Shown one piece after another: positions 21,374-33,891 of a stretch of DNA of 64,000 bases. The stretch is from NCBI GenBank assembly GCA_009760885.1, contig CM019709.1, forward strand, positions 34,806,126 to 34,870,125. Reading direction: 5' to 3'. A program made the position numbers and the translations under genes. The notes beneath the pieces were generated by a model. That model made no database searches. It saw only the letters and a list, made by a program, of their open reading frames with translations, and was not told where the DNA came from. The stretch is from Achatina immaculata. Lineage: Eukaryota; Mollusca; Gastropoda; Stylommatophora; Achatinidae. Every line of letters starts with the position of its first letter. Within the stretch, counting starts at the first letter, position 1.

Positions 21374-21510
21374 AGCAGACTCTACCTTCACAGGGGCTGT
21401 GGCGACCCCTTTAGGTATGCGAAACTCCGGGATGAAGGCTGTCGTGCACAGCTCCTCGGCAAGGACGTCCAGGACCAAGCGAAGAAACTTTGAATCGTGT
21501 TGGAGAAGTT
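21374..21510 (+). repeat. R350 and MITE-interior fragments fused
   Basis: 21374-21412 is the R350 segment around TTAGCAGACTCTACC; 21412-21510 is the MITE interior (GCACAGCTCCTCGGCAAGGA). The two follow directly on the SINE 3' end. Confidence 0.6.
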
Positions 21511-21679
21511 ACCGGCGAAGCTTACCTATGATTTCAAAAATTGCCAGTAGCTTCCCTTTACTTCAACATACAAGATTGCTGGGACCAGAAAAACTGAAAG
21601 GAAATTATAATTCAACATCAATTTCTTTCTTCGGCTGTTGTTCCCGGATCAAGTCCTTTAACCCTAGTTGAGAACCACC

Positions 21680-22020
21680 GAGTTAGAGCGACGGCGCAAG
21701 TTATCAGAAGAGGGAAAAAAAAAACCCGAGGCTGCTCCTAGAGCGAGGGTTGCTATATCAACGGGACAGCGTAAGTTATCAGACCCAGTAATACAGACTC
21801 TACCGGAAGAACGAGGGTGCGTTGCCATTGGGAGCGTTTCGGGTTATCAGTAAAATAAACCGGTCTGCCGGTAGAGCGAGGGCGATAGTGTCAGCGGGAT
21901 GGGCAAGTTATCAAACCCAGTAATATCGACCTGCAGCAAGAATGAGGGTGAATGGGATGGTGGGAGTTATCAGAGTCCGCATTGGGGCGCTAGATCGAGG
22001 GCGATTATATTATTGTGAGA
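21680..22020 (+). repeat. Diverged outer copies of the 67-bp satellite
   Basis: About five degenerate units with recurrent AAGTTATCAGA, CCAGTAATA and AGAGCGAGGG, ancestral-looking relatives of the homogeneous array to the right. Confidence 0.75.
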
Positions 22021-22315
22021 GGTAAGAGAGGTGACGATTGCGGTAAGACTTGGCTGGAGTAACGAAAATAGATGGGGGTGAATGGTTCAGTTTTACAAAA
22101 AAGATAGAAGGAATGAGGAAAGTTGACAGAAACACGAAAGCAGAACGCAAGATGAGAACACACAAATAAAAAACAAAGAAAAATCCAATATTTCGGCAGA
22201 AGCCTTTTTCAAGGACTACATACAAAAACAACTACAGATAAAAACACGAAAAATAGATAGAAAAATGCAGTTTTAGCATTTTTGGTCTATTCCTAGTAAG
22301 AAAGACAGGCAAATG
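22021..22315. mobile_element. Insertion inside the 67-bp satellite, possibly Penelope-like end
   Basis: Non-satellite sequence between old and young satellite units. It holds TTTCGGCAGAAGCCTTTTTC, the kind of motif found near the ends of Penelope-like elements, and a similar motif occurs at about 24064-24085. No reverse transcriptase or GIY-YIG domain is present, so this is weak. Confidence 0.3.
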
Positions 22316-23222
22316 ATGTATAATGGGACGACGCAGGTTATCAGAGCCAGGTAAACCAGTGTGACGCTAGAACGAGGGTGATTATGCCAGTGGGACGACG
22401 CAGGTTATCAGAGCCAGGTAAACCAGTGTGCAGCTAGAACCAGGGTGATTATATCAGTGGGACGGCGCAAGTTGTTAGAGCCAGGTAAACCAGTGTGACG
22501 CTAGAACGAGGGTGATTATATCGGTGGGACGACGCAGGTTATCAGAGCCAGGTAAACCAGTGTGACGCTAGAACCAGGGTGATTATATCGGTGGGACGAC
22601 GCAGGTTATCAGAGCCAGGTAAACCAGTGTGCAGCTAGAACGAGAGTGATTATGTCAGTGGGACGACGCAGGTTATCAGAGCCAGGTAAACCAGTGTGCA
22701 GCTAGAACGAGAGTGATTATGTCAGTGGGACGACGCAGGTTATCAGAGCCAGGTAAACCAGTGTGCAGCTAGAACCAGGGTGATTATGTCAGTGGGACGA
22801 CGCAGGTTATCAGAGCCAGGTAAACCAGTGTGCAGCTAGAACGAGGGTGATTATATCGGTGGGACGACGCAAGTTGTTAGAGCCAGGTAAACCAGTGTGC
22901 AGCTAGAACAAGGGTGATTATATCAGTGGGACGGCGCAAGTTGTTAGAGCCAGGTAAACCAGTGTGCAGCTAGAACAAGGGTGATTATATCAGTGGGACG
23001 ACGCAGGTTGTTAGAGCCAGGTAAACCAGTGTGCAGCTAGAACAAGGGTGATTATATCAGTGGGACGGCGCAAGTTGTTAGAGCCAGGTAAACCAGTGTG
23101 CAGCTAGAACAAGGGTGATTATATCAGTGGGACGACGCAGGTTGTCAGAGCCAGGTAAACCAGTGTGCAGCTAGAACAAGGGTGATTATATCAGTGGGAC
23201 TACGCAAGTTATCAGAGCCAGG
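22316..23222 (+). repeat. 67-bp satellite, about 13.5 units
   Basis: Period 67 (GTGGGACG at 22390 and 22457). Core AGAGCCAGGTAAACCAGTGT. Two variant types (GTGACGCT and GTGCAGCT; TTATCAG and TTGTTAG) are arranged in blocks. Decayed copies continue to about 23275. Confidence 0.95.
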
Positions 23223-23414
23223 AACCTTCATCCAGAACGAACGTTTTTATATTTTTTGTATGGGCAAGCTGTCAATCAGGAAACTGGACGTGGCAGGTAA
23301 ATGAATGCCAGTCTTACAGGAATGAAGCACTTCGTCAGACACTGTGACTCAGAGTTGGCATGATCGCCTACAACCTTAGGCCCCTCCTAAAATTAAGTTG
23401 CTGTGCTTAAACTA

Positions 23415-23585
23415 CAGTGCGTTCGGAAAATAACTGTGCACTAACCCAGTATCGATTCCAGTATTGCAGTGATATCTTAATGACTGCGCCAGGTAGATGT
23501 GGGGTAGATGCCGCAGCCATTAAGATATCACTACGATACCGGAATCCACGCTGGGTTAGTGCGCAGTTACTTATGGAACACCCTG
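23415..23585. mobile_element. Fold-back MITE (171 bp) with TA duplication
   Basis: Nearly all palindrome: two inverted arms of about 74 bp around a 23-bp loop. Left end CAGTGCGTTCGGAAAATAAC, right end (reverse complement) CAGGGTGTTCCATAAGTAAC; inner arms share TTAAGATATCACT and CTAACCCAG. TA flanks at 23413-23414 and 23586-23587. Ends resemble the CAGGGT start of the MITE at 19700. Confidence 0.85.
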
Positions 23586-23734
23586 TATTTTGAAATACAC
23601 ACAGATTTAATTATTTCATCATGGCGTTGGAGCCAACCTGCCATATAAAGCTCTTTTGAATAAGCATTGGCTATTTTGTTTTCGTTTCACTGACGCCCGT
23701 GCTGTTAGAGGAGACAGACTGCTATCCTGGAAGC

Positions 23735-24368
23735 TATTGCAAGTCTAAGGGAAGAAATTTTAAGTGTAAGGGGAGGAATTTTAAGTCGAAGAAGATGGAA
23801 TTTCAAGCCTAAGGAGATGGAATTTCAAGTCTAAGGGAATGAAATTTCAGTTGTAAGTGGAGCATTTCATACCTAATTGGAGAAATTTGAAGTCTTAGGG
23901 GATGGAATTTCAAGTACAAGTGGAGGAATTTCAAGTCCAGTTGGAAGAATTTCAGTTCAAAAGGGATGGAATTTCAAGAATTTCAGTTCAAGTCTAAGGA
24001 GAATGTATAAACTAGGAAAAATGTAGGAACCGCTTTATTACTTAACAACTACAAAGTTGTGACGTTTCAGCATGAGCCTTAATCATACAAAAACATACAG
24101 GAAGAAGAAATAGAGAGAGGAGATAAAGTATAGATTCACATGAATACTATTAAAAAGAAAAAAATTAAAAAGAGTACTTAGCTGTAAATTGTAAGGTGTG
24201 TCTTGTCTGGCGGTGTGTGTCAGGATTGAATTTAATCTAAGGGGATGGTGTTTCAAGTCCAGCTGGAGGAATCTGAGTTCCAAGGGGATGGAATTTCAAG
24301 TCCCTTTGGAGGAATTTCAGTGTAAAGGGTAGGCATTTCAAGTCCAAGTGGAAGGATTTCAAGTTGAG
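23735..24368 (+). repeat. Degenerate GGAATTTCAAGTC minisatellite with insertion
   Basis: Irregular 30-40-bp units, each with GAATTTCAAGTC(T/C)AA and GGGGATG or GTGGAGG. Units at 23740-24005 and 24235-24368 are split by about 230 bp of foreign sequence containing GTTTCAGCATGAGCCTTAATC (see the 22021 insertion). Confidence 0.8.
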
Positions 24369-24470
24369 GTGGAGGAATATTCATTCATTCATTCATTTGC
24401 ATGTCCCTTGCGGAACTTTGGCTCCCAAACAGCACTCATGTAGGCCTCTCGGTTGTGAGCAAGATCCATG
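24368..24470 (-). mobile_element. LINE family C fragment, copy 5
   Basis: Only the last 90 bases of the family (plus-strand TTTGCATGTCCCTTGCGGAA) with a long ATGA tail at 24372-24388. Extremely 5'-truncated. Confidence 0.8.
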
Positions 24471-25384
24471 ATTGCTGTTTGGGTTTCTTGGTATATTTCC
24501 AGAAGATAGTTTACCATTGCTTTCCTTCCGGGCAGTGACTGTACTAGTCATTGATCGTAGCCATTGTCCCTACATTGAGATCATATGCCTACCATCATAG
24601 AATAGTAACCACAACCAACATTATCTGTCAGCTGCTCTCCCATTCCATCCACCACCTGCTCCCATGGCTTCACGTCACCCTGATCGGGGGGTTATACGGG
24701 TACTCCACCTTTCCCAAGGGTGTCCAAAAGAATACACAATGGCGCAAATCCATTCTGGGCGATGATGTAACACATATGGGAGAGTCCGGGGCAGCCTGGG
24801 TTGAGAGAAAAAAAAAAGGATGAGGATCTGTTAACATTGAGAACCACTGATTTAAGTGAATATTACTGCAGACTCGCAAGTAAGACTGTCTGGGACGTTT
24901 TTATTTTCTGAAGCCCAGCTACTGAAAGCACCAGATAGATCAAAACTTGATAGACTAAGCTAGAGCTGGACATAAAAACCGCCGGATTAGCGGAACACCG
25001 AAAAACGAGAACCTTTTGGTGCGGCTTTCTCATATTTATCATTCAGACGTATGTAAAATGCGCAATAAAATGAATAGACGCAGCCTCTAGAACACCGTAC
25101 ACAGTCCTCGACCACATCAAATTTACGAACCTTTCTATTGCAATGTGACCAGCAGACCTTAATAAATAATGACATTTTAAAATTTATAATCAAAACTTAA
25201 AAAATACGAAATCCGGGATGTTATTTCTTTTTATACCAGCTTGTTTCCCAACTCTAAGAGCAGTGAAATATCCAGTTATCGGCTTGGAACAGTATTCAGT
25301 TTCCAAACATCCGGGGTAACCCAGCTGGAAATATTTACCTCAGAAAAATGTACGAGAAAATAAAGGTACTCCCATAGCAATATG
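24471..25384. other. Mostly unassigned; possible hAT-like remnant at 24640-24855
   Basis: The segment ends with TTGAGAACCACTGA (24838-24851), resembling Charlie-type hAT termini; no matching opposite end identified. No coding frame recognised in the rest. Confidence 0.3.
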
Positions 25385-25630
25385 TCGTAGGAGATGAAGC
25401 GTTAGAGACCTCATTATGCTGGTCCATCAGCGTATGAGGTAGGCTGGCCAGTTCCCTTCCTCATTGCCTTTCCTTCCCATATTTTCTATGGTACCATTTT
25501 ACGAGGTAAGGTCAAAATCGAGGCCCTATTGATCGGGGAAAAAAAAAATCCCGCTCAGCTGGGGATTCGAACCCTCGACCATTCGGTTGCTAGACAAGTG
25601 TTCTAACCATAACGCTAGCCGTTCCCTTGA
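25385..25630 (-). mobile_element. tRNA-headed SINE, second type
   Basis: On the minus strand: A box TAGCGTTATGG (25617-25607) and B box GGTTCGAATCC (25573-25563), then a poly-T spacer and a body with GGTACCATAGAAAATATGGG. The head is tRNA-like; the body differs from the main SINE. Confidence 0.7.
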
Positions 25631-25841
25631 AAAATGACACTTATTTAAAAAAGAAACAACATAAACAATAGTGAGAGGAACTTTTATTTTCTTTATGGTC
25701 TGTGCTGCGCCTTCCGCTCCGGTCATTCGTATCAGAAAACAGGTTACCTTTTACTTTTCAACAGATAAAAATGTTTCATTCCGCTAGTCTCATCTATTTC
25801 CTGAATTATATTTTCTTCTTCTCCTCTTCTTCTTTTCGTAC

Positions 25842-25883
25842 TACTACTACTACTACTACTACTACTAGTGCAATTACTACATT

Positions 25884-25916
<33 letters not shown>

Positions 25917-26474
25917 AACTACTACTACTACTAGTGCAATTACTACATTTACTACTACTACTACTACGACTACTACTACTAATACTACTACACTTACTAC
26001 TACTACTACTACTACTACTACTAATACTACAAATACTACTGCTACTACTACTACTACTATTACTACTACTACTACTACTACAACTACTACACCTATGACT
26101 ACTACAACAACTACTACTACTACTGCTACTACTACTACTACTATAACTACTACTACTATTACTGATACTACTACAACAACTACTATTACTACTACTACTT
26201 CTACTACAACAACTATACAACTACTGCTCCTACTACTACTATTGCCAGAACTACTACCACTACCACAAATACAACTACTACAACTACAACTATTACTACA
26301 ACAACAACTACTACTACAATTAGTACTGCTATTACTACTACTACTACTACTACTACTACAATTACTACTACTACTACTTGCACTACAACTACTACAACTA
26401 CTGCTATTACTACTACTGCCACAACTACTACTACTATCACTACCACTACTACAAATACAACTACTACTACGTCA

Positions 26475-26512
<38 letters not shown>

Positions 26513-26745
26513 AATTACTACTATTATTACTACTACTACAACTACTACTACGTTAACTACTACTACTACTACTACTACTACTATTACTACTACTGTTAAT
26601 ACTGTTACTACTATTACTACTACTACTACTACTACTACTATTAATACTACTGTTAATATTACTACTACTACTACTACTATTACTACTACTGTTAATACTA
26701 TTACTACTACTACTTCTTCTTCGTTTACTCCTCCTCCTCCTTCTT
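25842..26745 (+). repeat. (ACT)n microsatellite, about 0.9 kb
   Basis: Almost uninterrupted ACT/TAC triplets with ATT, ACA and GTT variants, ending in CTT/CTC runs. Long Thr-, Leu-, Tyr-, Ser- and Val-rich frames (up to 284 codons) are simple readings of the triplet. 26746-27054 is unassigned. Confidence 0.97.
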
Positions 26746-27054
26746 CTTCTTCTTCTTTGATTTCCTATCTCTGCCTTTGACTATCTACCACATCAAAATA
26801 TTGATGATCATGTTTCCTGTCAAATATTTTTCTACAATATACACTAATTACCGGAATAATTGCAGATAAAGGATTCTGTAAAGAAAAATAATAACACATT
26901 TGTGCGATTTTTTATCATACAAAGTTCCTGGTCGAAGAAGGTTGCACGAAAACTACGAAATAAGACGAATCAGAAATATCAAAACGAAACTAATTCGTCA
27001 AAACTAAACTACAGCAACAAAAGGAAAATAAAACATCAAAGTTAAATTAAAAAT

Positions 27055-27620
27055 CAAAATGAAAGTAAAACATGAAAGTAAAACATGAAAGTAAAAACAT
27101 GAAAGTAAAAACATGAAACTATAAACACGAAAGTAAAACATGAAAAGTATAAACATGAAAGTAAAACATGAAAGTAAAACATGAAAAGTATAAACATGAA
27201 AGTAAAACATGAAAGTAAAACATGAAAGTAAAACATGAAAAGTATAAACATGAAAGTAAAACATGAAAGTAAAACATGAAAGTAAAAACATGAAACTATA
27301 AACATGAAAGTAAAACATGAAAGTAAAACATGAAAGTAAAACATGAAAGTAAAACATGAAAAGTATAAACATGAAAGTAAAACATGAAAGTAAAACATGA
27401 AAGTAAAACGTGAAAGTAAAAAAGTAAAACATGAAAGTAAAACATGAAAGTAAAACGTGAAAGTATACACATGAAAGTAAAACGTGAAAATAAAAACATG
27501 AAAGTAAAAGGTGAAAGTAAAACATGAAAGTATAAACATGAAAGTAAAACATGAAAGTATAAACATGGAAGTAAAAGATGAAAGTAAAACATGAAAGTAT
27601 AAACATGGAAGTAAAACTAA
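27055..27620 (+). repeat. 13-bp minisatellite, about 42 units
   Basis: Unit close to ACATGAAAGTAAA, with ACATGAAAAGTATAA and ACATGAAACTATAA variants. The 231-codon and 200-codon minus-strand frames (FHVLLSCFTFMF-type) are artefacts. Confidence 0.95.
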
Positions 27621-27646
27621 AACGAAAGAAACCGTAAGTGAAACTA

Positions 27647-28929
27647 CGAGGGGTGATTGATAAGTTCGCGGCCTGAGGTACAACGGGTTATTTGTTGACA
27701 ACTTTTTTGGGTTATTTCTCAACATAGTCCCCTTTGCAAATGCATGCACTTAGTCCAGCGATCCAGGAGCATACGGATCCCTTCTTTGTAAAAGTCAGCA
27801 TCTTGTGCCAGAAGAAAGTGGTATACAGCATGAATGACGTCATCATCTGAAGCAAATTTGCGAGCACTGAGCTCTTTTTTGAGTTTGGTAAACAGGTAAT
27901 AGTCCGAAGGGGCCAAATCTGGGGAATAAGGAGGATGTTCAAGAAGCTGGAAGTCGCATTCATGAATGGCAGCCATTGCCACCGCCGACTTGTGAAGTGG
28001 AGCAATGTCTTGATGAACGATGACTCCTCTCATCAGTTTCCCACGACGCTTTTCCTTCAATTTGACCTGCAGTTGCTTCACAAGATTAGCGTAATAGGCC
28101 CTGGTGACCGTTCTGCCCTTTTGAAGATAGTCTACCAATAGCACACAATAGCACACCTTCTGAATCCCAAAAGATGAATGCCATCACTTTGCCTGCAGAC
28201 AGAACAACCCTTGTTTTCTCTGAAGGTGGGGATCCATGATGTTTCCACTGCTTTGACTGTTCTTTTGTTTCTATTTGAAAATGATTAACCGAAGTCTCAT
28301 CCATAGTCACAAATTGCTGAAGAAACTTTTCAGGATCTGCAGAAAAATGGCCAAGATTGTCTCTTGACATTTTGAGACGCTGTCGTTTGTGGTCAGCTCC
28401 AAGAAGTTTCGGGACCCATAGAGCAGAGACCTTTGTCATTTGAAGATCATTATGAATAATGGCATGAACACGTTCCTGGGAGATGCCCAACTCATTAGCA
28501 ATGTACCGCTCAGTTAGTTGTCGATCCTCCATTATCATGTCATGGATTCTACCTGTGGTTTCATCGGTGGTTACCGTTCTTGGTCTTCCTGGACAGGGAT
28601 CATCTTCCAGACTCTCCCTTCTGTGTTTGATTTGAGCTGCCCATTTCTTCACTGTTCTGTAAGAAGGGGTACTCTCCCCTAGATCTCTACCATATCCTCA
28701 TGAATCTCCTTCGGTGATAAGTCCTTGGTGCAGAGGTAGCGAATGACTGCTCGTTGAGAAATTTTGTCCATTTTCTCAATTTCTGCCACCCCATATCACT
28801 TCAGTAGCCTGAAAAAAAATTGGTTGCAGTTAATTTCTTGAAACTTGGTGTTTAATCTTACATTAACCTAAAATCAACTGTGTGTTTCAAGTATTTGTAC
28901 CTCATGCCAAGAACTTATCAATCAACCCG
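27647..28929 (-). mobile_element. Mariner-family transposon, full length (1283 bp)
   Basis: Terminal inverted repeats: left CGAGGGGTGATTGATAAGTT, right (reverse complement) CGGGTTGATTGATAAGTTCT, both reaching TGAGGTACAA. TA target duplication at 27645-27646 and 28930-28931. One transposase frame on the minus strand, broken. Length and structure are typical of mariner. It sits just after a 13-bp minisatellite. Confidence 0.95.
27719..28771 (-). pseudogene. Mariner transposase, two frameshifts
   Basis: DDE/D cut-and-paste transposase, about 351 codons if continuous, the usual mariner size. Start MDKISQRAVIRYL at 28771; N-terminal helix-turn-helix; WVPKLL in place of the usual WVPHEL; first catalytic D in TMDETSVNHF; second in VHQDIAPLHKS; third in SPDLAPSDYYLF. 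I count 34 residues between the second and third aspartates (DD34D). Two lesions: a one-base loss near 28675 within HEDMVE, and a 10-bp tandem duplication (CAATAGCACA at 28136-28145 and 28146-28155) that shifts the frame. All three catalytic residues remain. Confidence 0.93.
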
Positions 28930-28931
28930 TA

Positions 28932-29635
28932 TAAATAAACGTAACTCAACCGTTGCTTTATCGCTTTTCTAAACTTCAAGAGGAAAGGTTTTGAACATAC
29001 AGGGAGGAAAGAGACAAAGAACGAACGAAAGAAAGAGCGAAAGAAAATAAGAAAGAAAGAGAGAAAGGGGGAATCACACTCTGCTACTTCTAGGACAAGC
29101 AAATCTCTCAGCTCCAGGACCGCTAGAAGAAAGCAGCCTCGCCAAAGCTAAAGACACGATCGCAGTCGCCATGTCTTCTCTTGTCTCCTTCCTCGTGTGT
29201 CCTTCCTTTTTTAGTGCTGAGGGCGAAAATAGATTTCTTGATAAGACTACGTGGTTTTGATTCGTATAAGGTTTCTATTACCTCCCTTATAGGATCTGTG
29301 GCTTTCTGTGAGCTGTGAACTTGGCACAGACAGCATTGATGATTCTTCGTTATGTCTATCCCATCAATGGTGAAATAAGATGGTCTTCGTGTGTCCTGGT
29401 TTGGCTTGGCGCCTTAGAGACGGAGTTGGTGCGGAGAGCGACGCTGACTAGTTTCGCATGTGGACTGTTGTAGTTCCTAAAATGGCGTCCTCACTGGGTG
29501 ATTCATCATCAAGAACTGATTCGGAGGATCATTGATGGACATTCTGCCGCAAGTGGTGGAGCGATTTATAGAAGTATCTGGTTCGCGATGATACCGAGAA
29601 CCGAATACTGAAACAGAATAGTGACTCAGACGAAA
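28932..29635. other. No recognisable feature
   Basis: Unassigned, with a GAAA-rich purine stretch at about 28980-29070. Confidence 0.5.
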
Positions 29636-29639
29636 AACA

Positions 29640-30045
29640 AATCATATGCGACAGATTCGAATACACAGCCACGTCTATGACAAATTCGAATACACAGCCA
29701 CATCTGTGGCAGATTCATATACACAGCTATGTCTATGACAAATTCGAATACACAGCCACATCTGTGGCAGATTCATATACACAGCTACGTCTATGACAAA
29801 TTCTAAAACACAGCCACATCTATGACAAATTCTAATACATAGCCACATCAGTGACAGATTCACACACACACAGCCACATCTGTGACAGATTCGAATACAC
29901 AGCCATATCTATGACAAATTCTAACACACAGCCACATCTGTGACAGATTCGAATACACAGCCATATCTATGACAAATTCTAACACACAGCCACATCTATG
30001 ACAGATTCGAGTAGAGAGCCACATCTATGACACATTCGAATATAC
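29640..30045 (+). repeat. 29-30-bp satellite, about 13 units
   Basis: Core CACAGCCACATCTGTGACAG then ATTCGAATA. Related to the array at 32545-32925, which shares CATCTGTGACAGATT. 30046-30334 is unassigned. Confidence 0.92.
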
Positions 30046-30334
30046 TGTTTTTCCCCGATCAGTCACACCCTTCAACGCTGATATCCGATACTAAGATTGC
30101 TGGTAGCGGACAAGAAAGTTGATAATGTATACTACATACAGACAAACAGCTTGAAGAGATACTGTAATGGATGTACATATGTTCAAATAAGAGCTTCGAG
30201 TAACTTCTGCTGGCGAAAGAAAATTTGCTATGTAATTTCTTATATTCTTATAACATTTTTTGCCTTCATTTCTTCCCTGCCTTCTTTCTTTCTACATCTT
30301 ATCAGTTACATCTCAGAGTTTGCGCCATTTTCTT

Positions 30335-30346
30335 AAACAGGCAGGC

Positions 30347-30440
<94 letters not shown>

Positions 30441-30500
30441 GTGGGTGGGTGGGTGAGTGGGTGGGTGGATGGATGGATGGATGGATGGATGGATGGATGG

Positions 30501-30582
<82 letters not shown>

Positions 30583-30596
30583 CAGATAGACAGATA
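30335..30596 (+). repeat. Compound GATA/GGGT/GGAT microsatellite
   Basis: Blocks in order: GATA, GGTG/GGGT, GGAT, GATA, with a few GACA units at both ends. Confidence 0.97.
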
Positions 30597-30599
30597 CCT

Positions 30600-31310
30600 A
30601 AAAACCTTATATTCCACTGTATGTGAAAACTTTATAGATTCTCACCAGCTGACGGTCAGTATCACTCTCATATCGTATATATCCAAAACAAAGCGAACAA
30701 CTTGACTTTCTTTGTCTCCTGTCACGTAATTAAGAGCTGATATATTATACTTTCTTCCACCAAACGGCGTCCAGAATCTTAGGATAGATAGATCTGGACA
30801 AATAGCTGATAGAATAATAACATATTCACGACTGGCAAACAGAAAATTGTCTCCTCGCCCGCGCAAGTGGCTTGGGTAAAAAAAAAAAATAGATTCAATA
30901 GTCTTTTCCCTAGACAAACAAATAAGCCGTAGACTGCAATTGTTTACGGGAAAACTCAGAAGAACAACGCAAGGGGAAAAACTCACTCCAACCACTTATC
31001 TCATCTCCGCACACGTGGCAGTTGTTATTCTTTCTGATTAAGGGATAAATCCCTGATCTTCCACAGAGACTAAACTGCAGGAAAGCCCCCCTGTCAGCCA
31101 TTTATCTGAAAGGTATCACCCACACAAGGAAGGGGGGGGGGGCTCCAGGAAGATGGTATCGAAGGTGGGATATCCTAGACGGGGCAATCAATCGATGCCA
31201 GAATTCCGAACATGATTTTGAGAGGAAAGGGAGAGAAGCACACAGACAGATGAAATGAGTCTGCCGGAACAGCAGACAAGGGAGAGAATGCGTGGTTATG
31301 TATGTGGGAG
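30600..31310. other. No recognisable feature
   Basis: Unassigned; an A-run at 30878-30889 and a G-run at 31131-31141. Confidence 0.5.
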
Positions 31311-31314
31311 AGAA

Positions 31315-32250
<936 letters not shown>

Positions 32251-32544
32251 CAAGGAAATGTAATTTTTAGCCACCTGGTATTACTGTCTGAGGATCTTGG
32301 CAAAATAAAGTGGCCGTCATATCAATGCTATCTTAACGGATGGGCCAACCTGGGCACATCCAGAGGCCCCAAATGCATGGGGCCCAATTAGCCCATGGAA
32401 ATCTATGTACATGAATGTATATGGCGTGTGTGCATTACTTTGCCCAAGGTCAGATTACTAAAGAAGTAAAACTGTAATCTGTTAGTACCCTCTTGTTGTA
32501 GTATTCCCTGCTTTGTGAGGCAGGATAAATAAATATCAAAATAT
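32251..32544. other. No recognisable feature
   Basis: Unassigned sequence between two satellites. Confidence 0.5.
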
Positions 32545-32925
32545 ATCATGCAAAATCTGTGACAGATTCTAATGTCATGCGACATCTGTGATAGGTTCTA
32601 AAATCTTGCAACATCTGTGACAAATTCTAATGCAGCGGCGCATCTGTGATAGATTCTAATGTCATGCAACATCTGTGACAAATGCTAATGCTCTGCCACA
32701 TCTGTGACAGATTTTAATGTCATGCAAAATCTGTGACAGATTATGCACTGCCGCATCTGTGACAGATTATAATGCATTGCCGCATCTGTGACAGATTATA
32801 ATGCATTGCCGCATCTGTGACAGATTATAATGCATTGCCGCATCTGCGACAGATTATAATGCATTGCCGCATCTGTGACAGATTATAATGCATTGCCGCA
32901 TCTGTGACAGATTCTAATGCCTCGA
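32545..32925 (+). repeat. 29-bp satellite, about 13 units
   Basis: Core GCATCTGTGACAGATTATAA then TGCATTGCC. Left units are diverse, right units nearly identical. Followed by AAG triplets (32926-32970). Confidence 0.93.
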
Positions 32926-32974
32926 AGAATAAGAAGAAGAAGAAGAACAATAAGAAGAAGAAGAAGAAGAAGAC

Positions 32975-33110
32975 AGGCCAACAAGGCAGGGATCGCTATA
33001 CTCCCCATGATGGTGGATTCTGCTGAAAAAACACATTCCTGCATTTCAGCTTTACCTCGTGTCTCCACAAAAACAGAGAAAAAAATAGGCGTTATAACCC
33101 CCTGCCCATA
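32975..33110 (-). repeat. R350 fragment, copy 4
   Basis: Plus-strand GGGATCGCTATACTCCCCAT then GGTGGATTCTGCTGA corresponds to the R350 centre in reverse. 33111-33417 is unassigned. Confidence 0.6.
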
Positions 33111-33417
33111 CGACACACTCCTTGTACTTCAACATCTTCACTACATCAGGTGCGAAAGAACATTATGTCCCCATTTCCAGGGAAGTAAAACTAGAAAAAA
33201 AAGATCTATCTTAATGGAGGATGTGTGAAGGAAACAGGGGTGGGGTTGGGGGGGCGTGGGAGTGATAGCTCAGAAAGAACTGGACGTGAAAGGCAGGTCC
33301 GTTTTCCAGGCGGAGTCCGTTTTGTTTGTAGCCGGTGATACAAGGGGAACAAAAAATCATTGGCTGACGTAGGAAAAGTGACGGAGCATAAGTGTATCCC
33401 ATTCTGTGGTCAGCGGG

Positions 33418-33890
33418 CCATCTGTGATCCGTGGAGCATTATCAGGTGGTCTGTGGAGCATTATCAGGTGGTCCGTGGAGCATTATCAGGTGATCTGTGG
33501 AGCATTATCAGGTGGTCCGTGGAGCATTATCAGGTGATCTGTGGAGCATTATCAGGTGGTCTGTGGAGCATTATCAGGTGATCTGTGGAGCATTATCAGG
33601 TGGTCCGTGGAGCATTATCGGGTGATCTGTGGAGCATATCAGGTGATCTGTGGAGCATTATCAGGTGATCTGTGGAGCATTATCAGGTGGTCTGTGGAGC
33701 ATTATCAGGTAATCTGTGGAGCATTATCAGGTGGTCTGTGGAGCATTATCATGTGGTCTGTGGAGCATTATCAGGTGGTCTGTGGAACATTATCAAGTGG
33801 TCCGTGGAACAATGTCAAGTGTTCCGTGGAACATTATCATGTGATCTGTGCATCATTATCACGTTGTCCTTGAACATTATCAGATGGTCT
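33418..33890 (+). repeat. 22-bp minisatellite, about 21 units
   Basis: Core GTGGAGCATTATCAGGTG with GGTC or GATC variants; right-hand units decay (GTGGAACATTATCAAGTG). Confidence 0.95.
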
Positions 33891-33891
33891 A

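Noticed and set aside
25702..26599. Thr-, Leu-, Tyr-, Ser- and Val-rich reading frames up to 284 codons
   Set aside because: They are the ACT triplet repeat read in different frames and strands.
27004..27749. 231- and 200-codon Phe/Cys-rich minus-strand frames
   Set aside because: A stop-free 13-bp minisatellite; all three frames are open and give the same repeating peptide.
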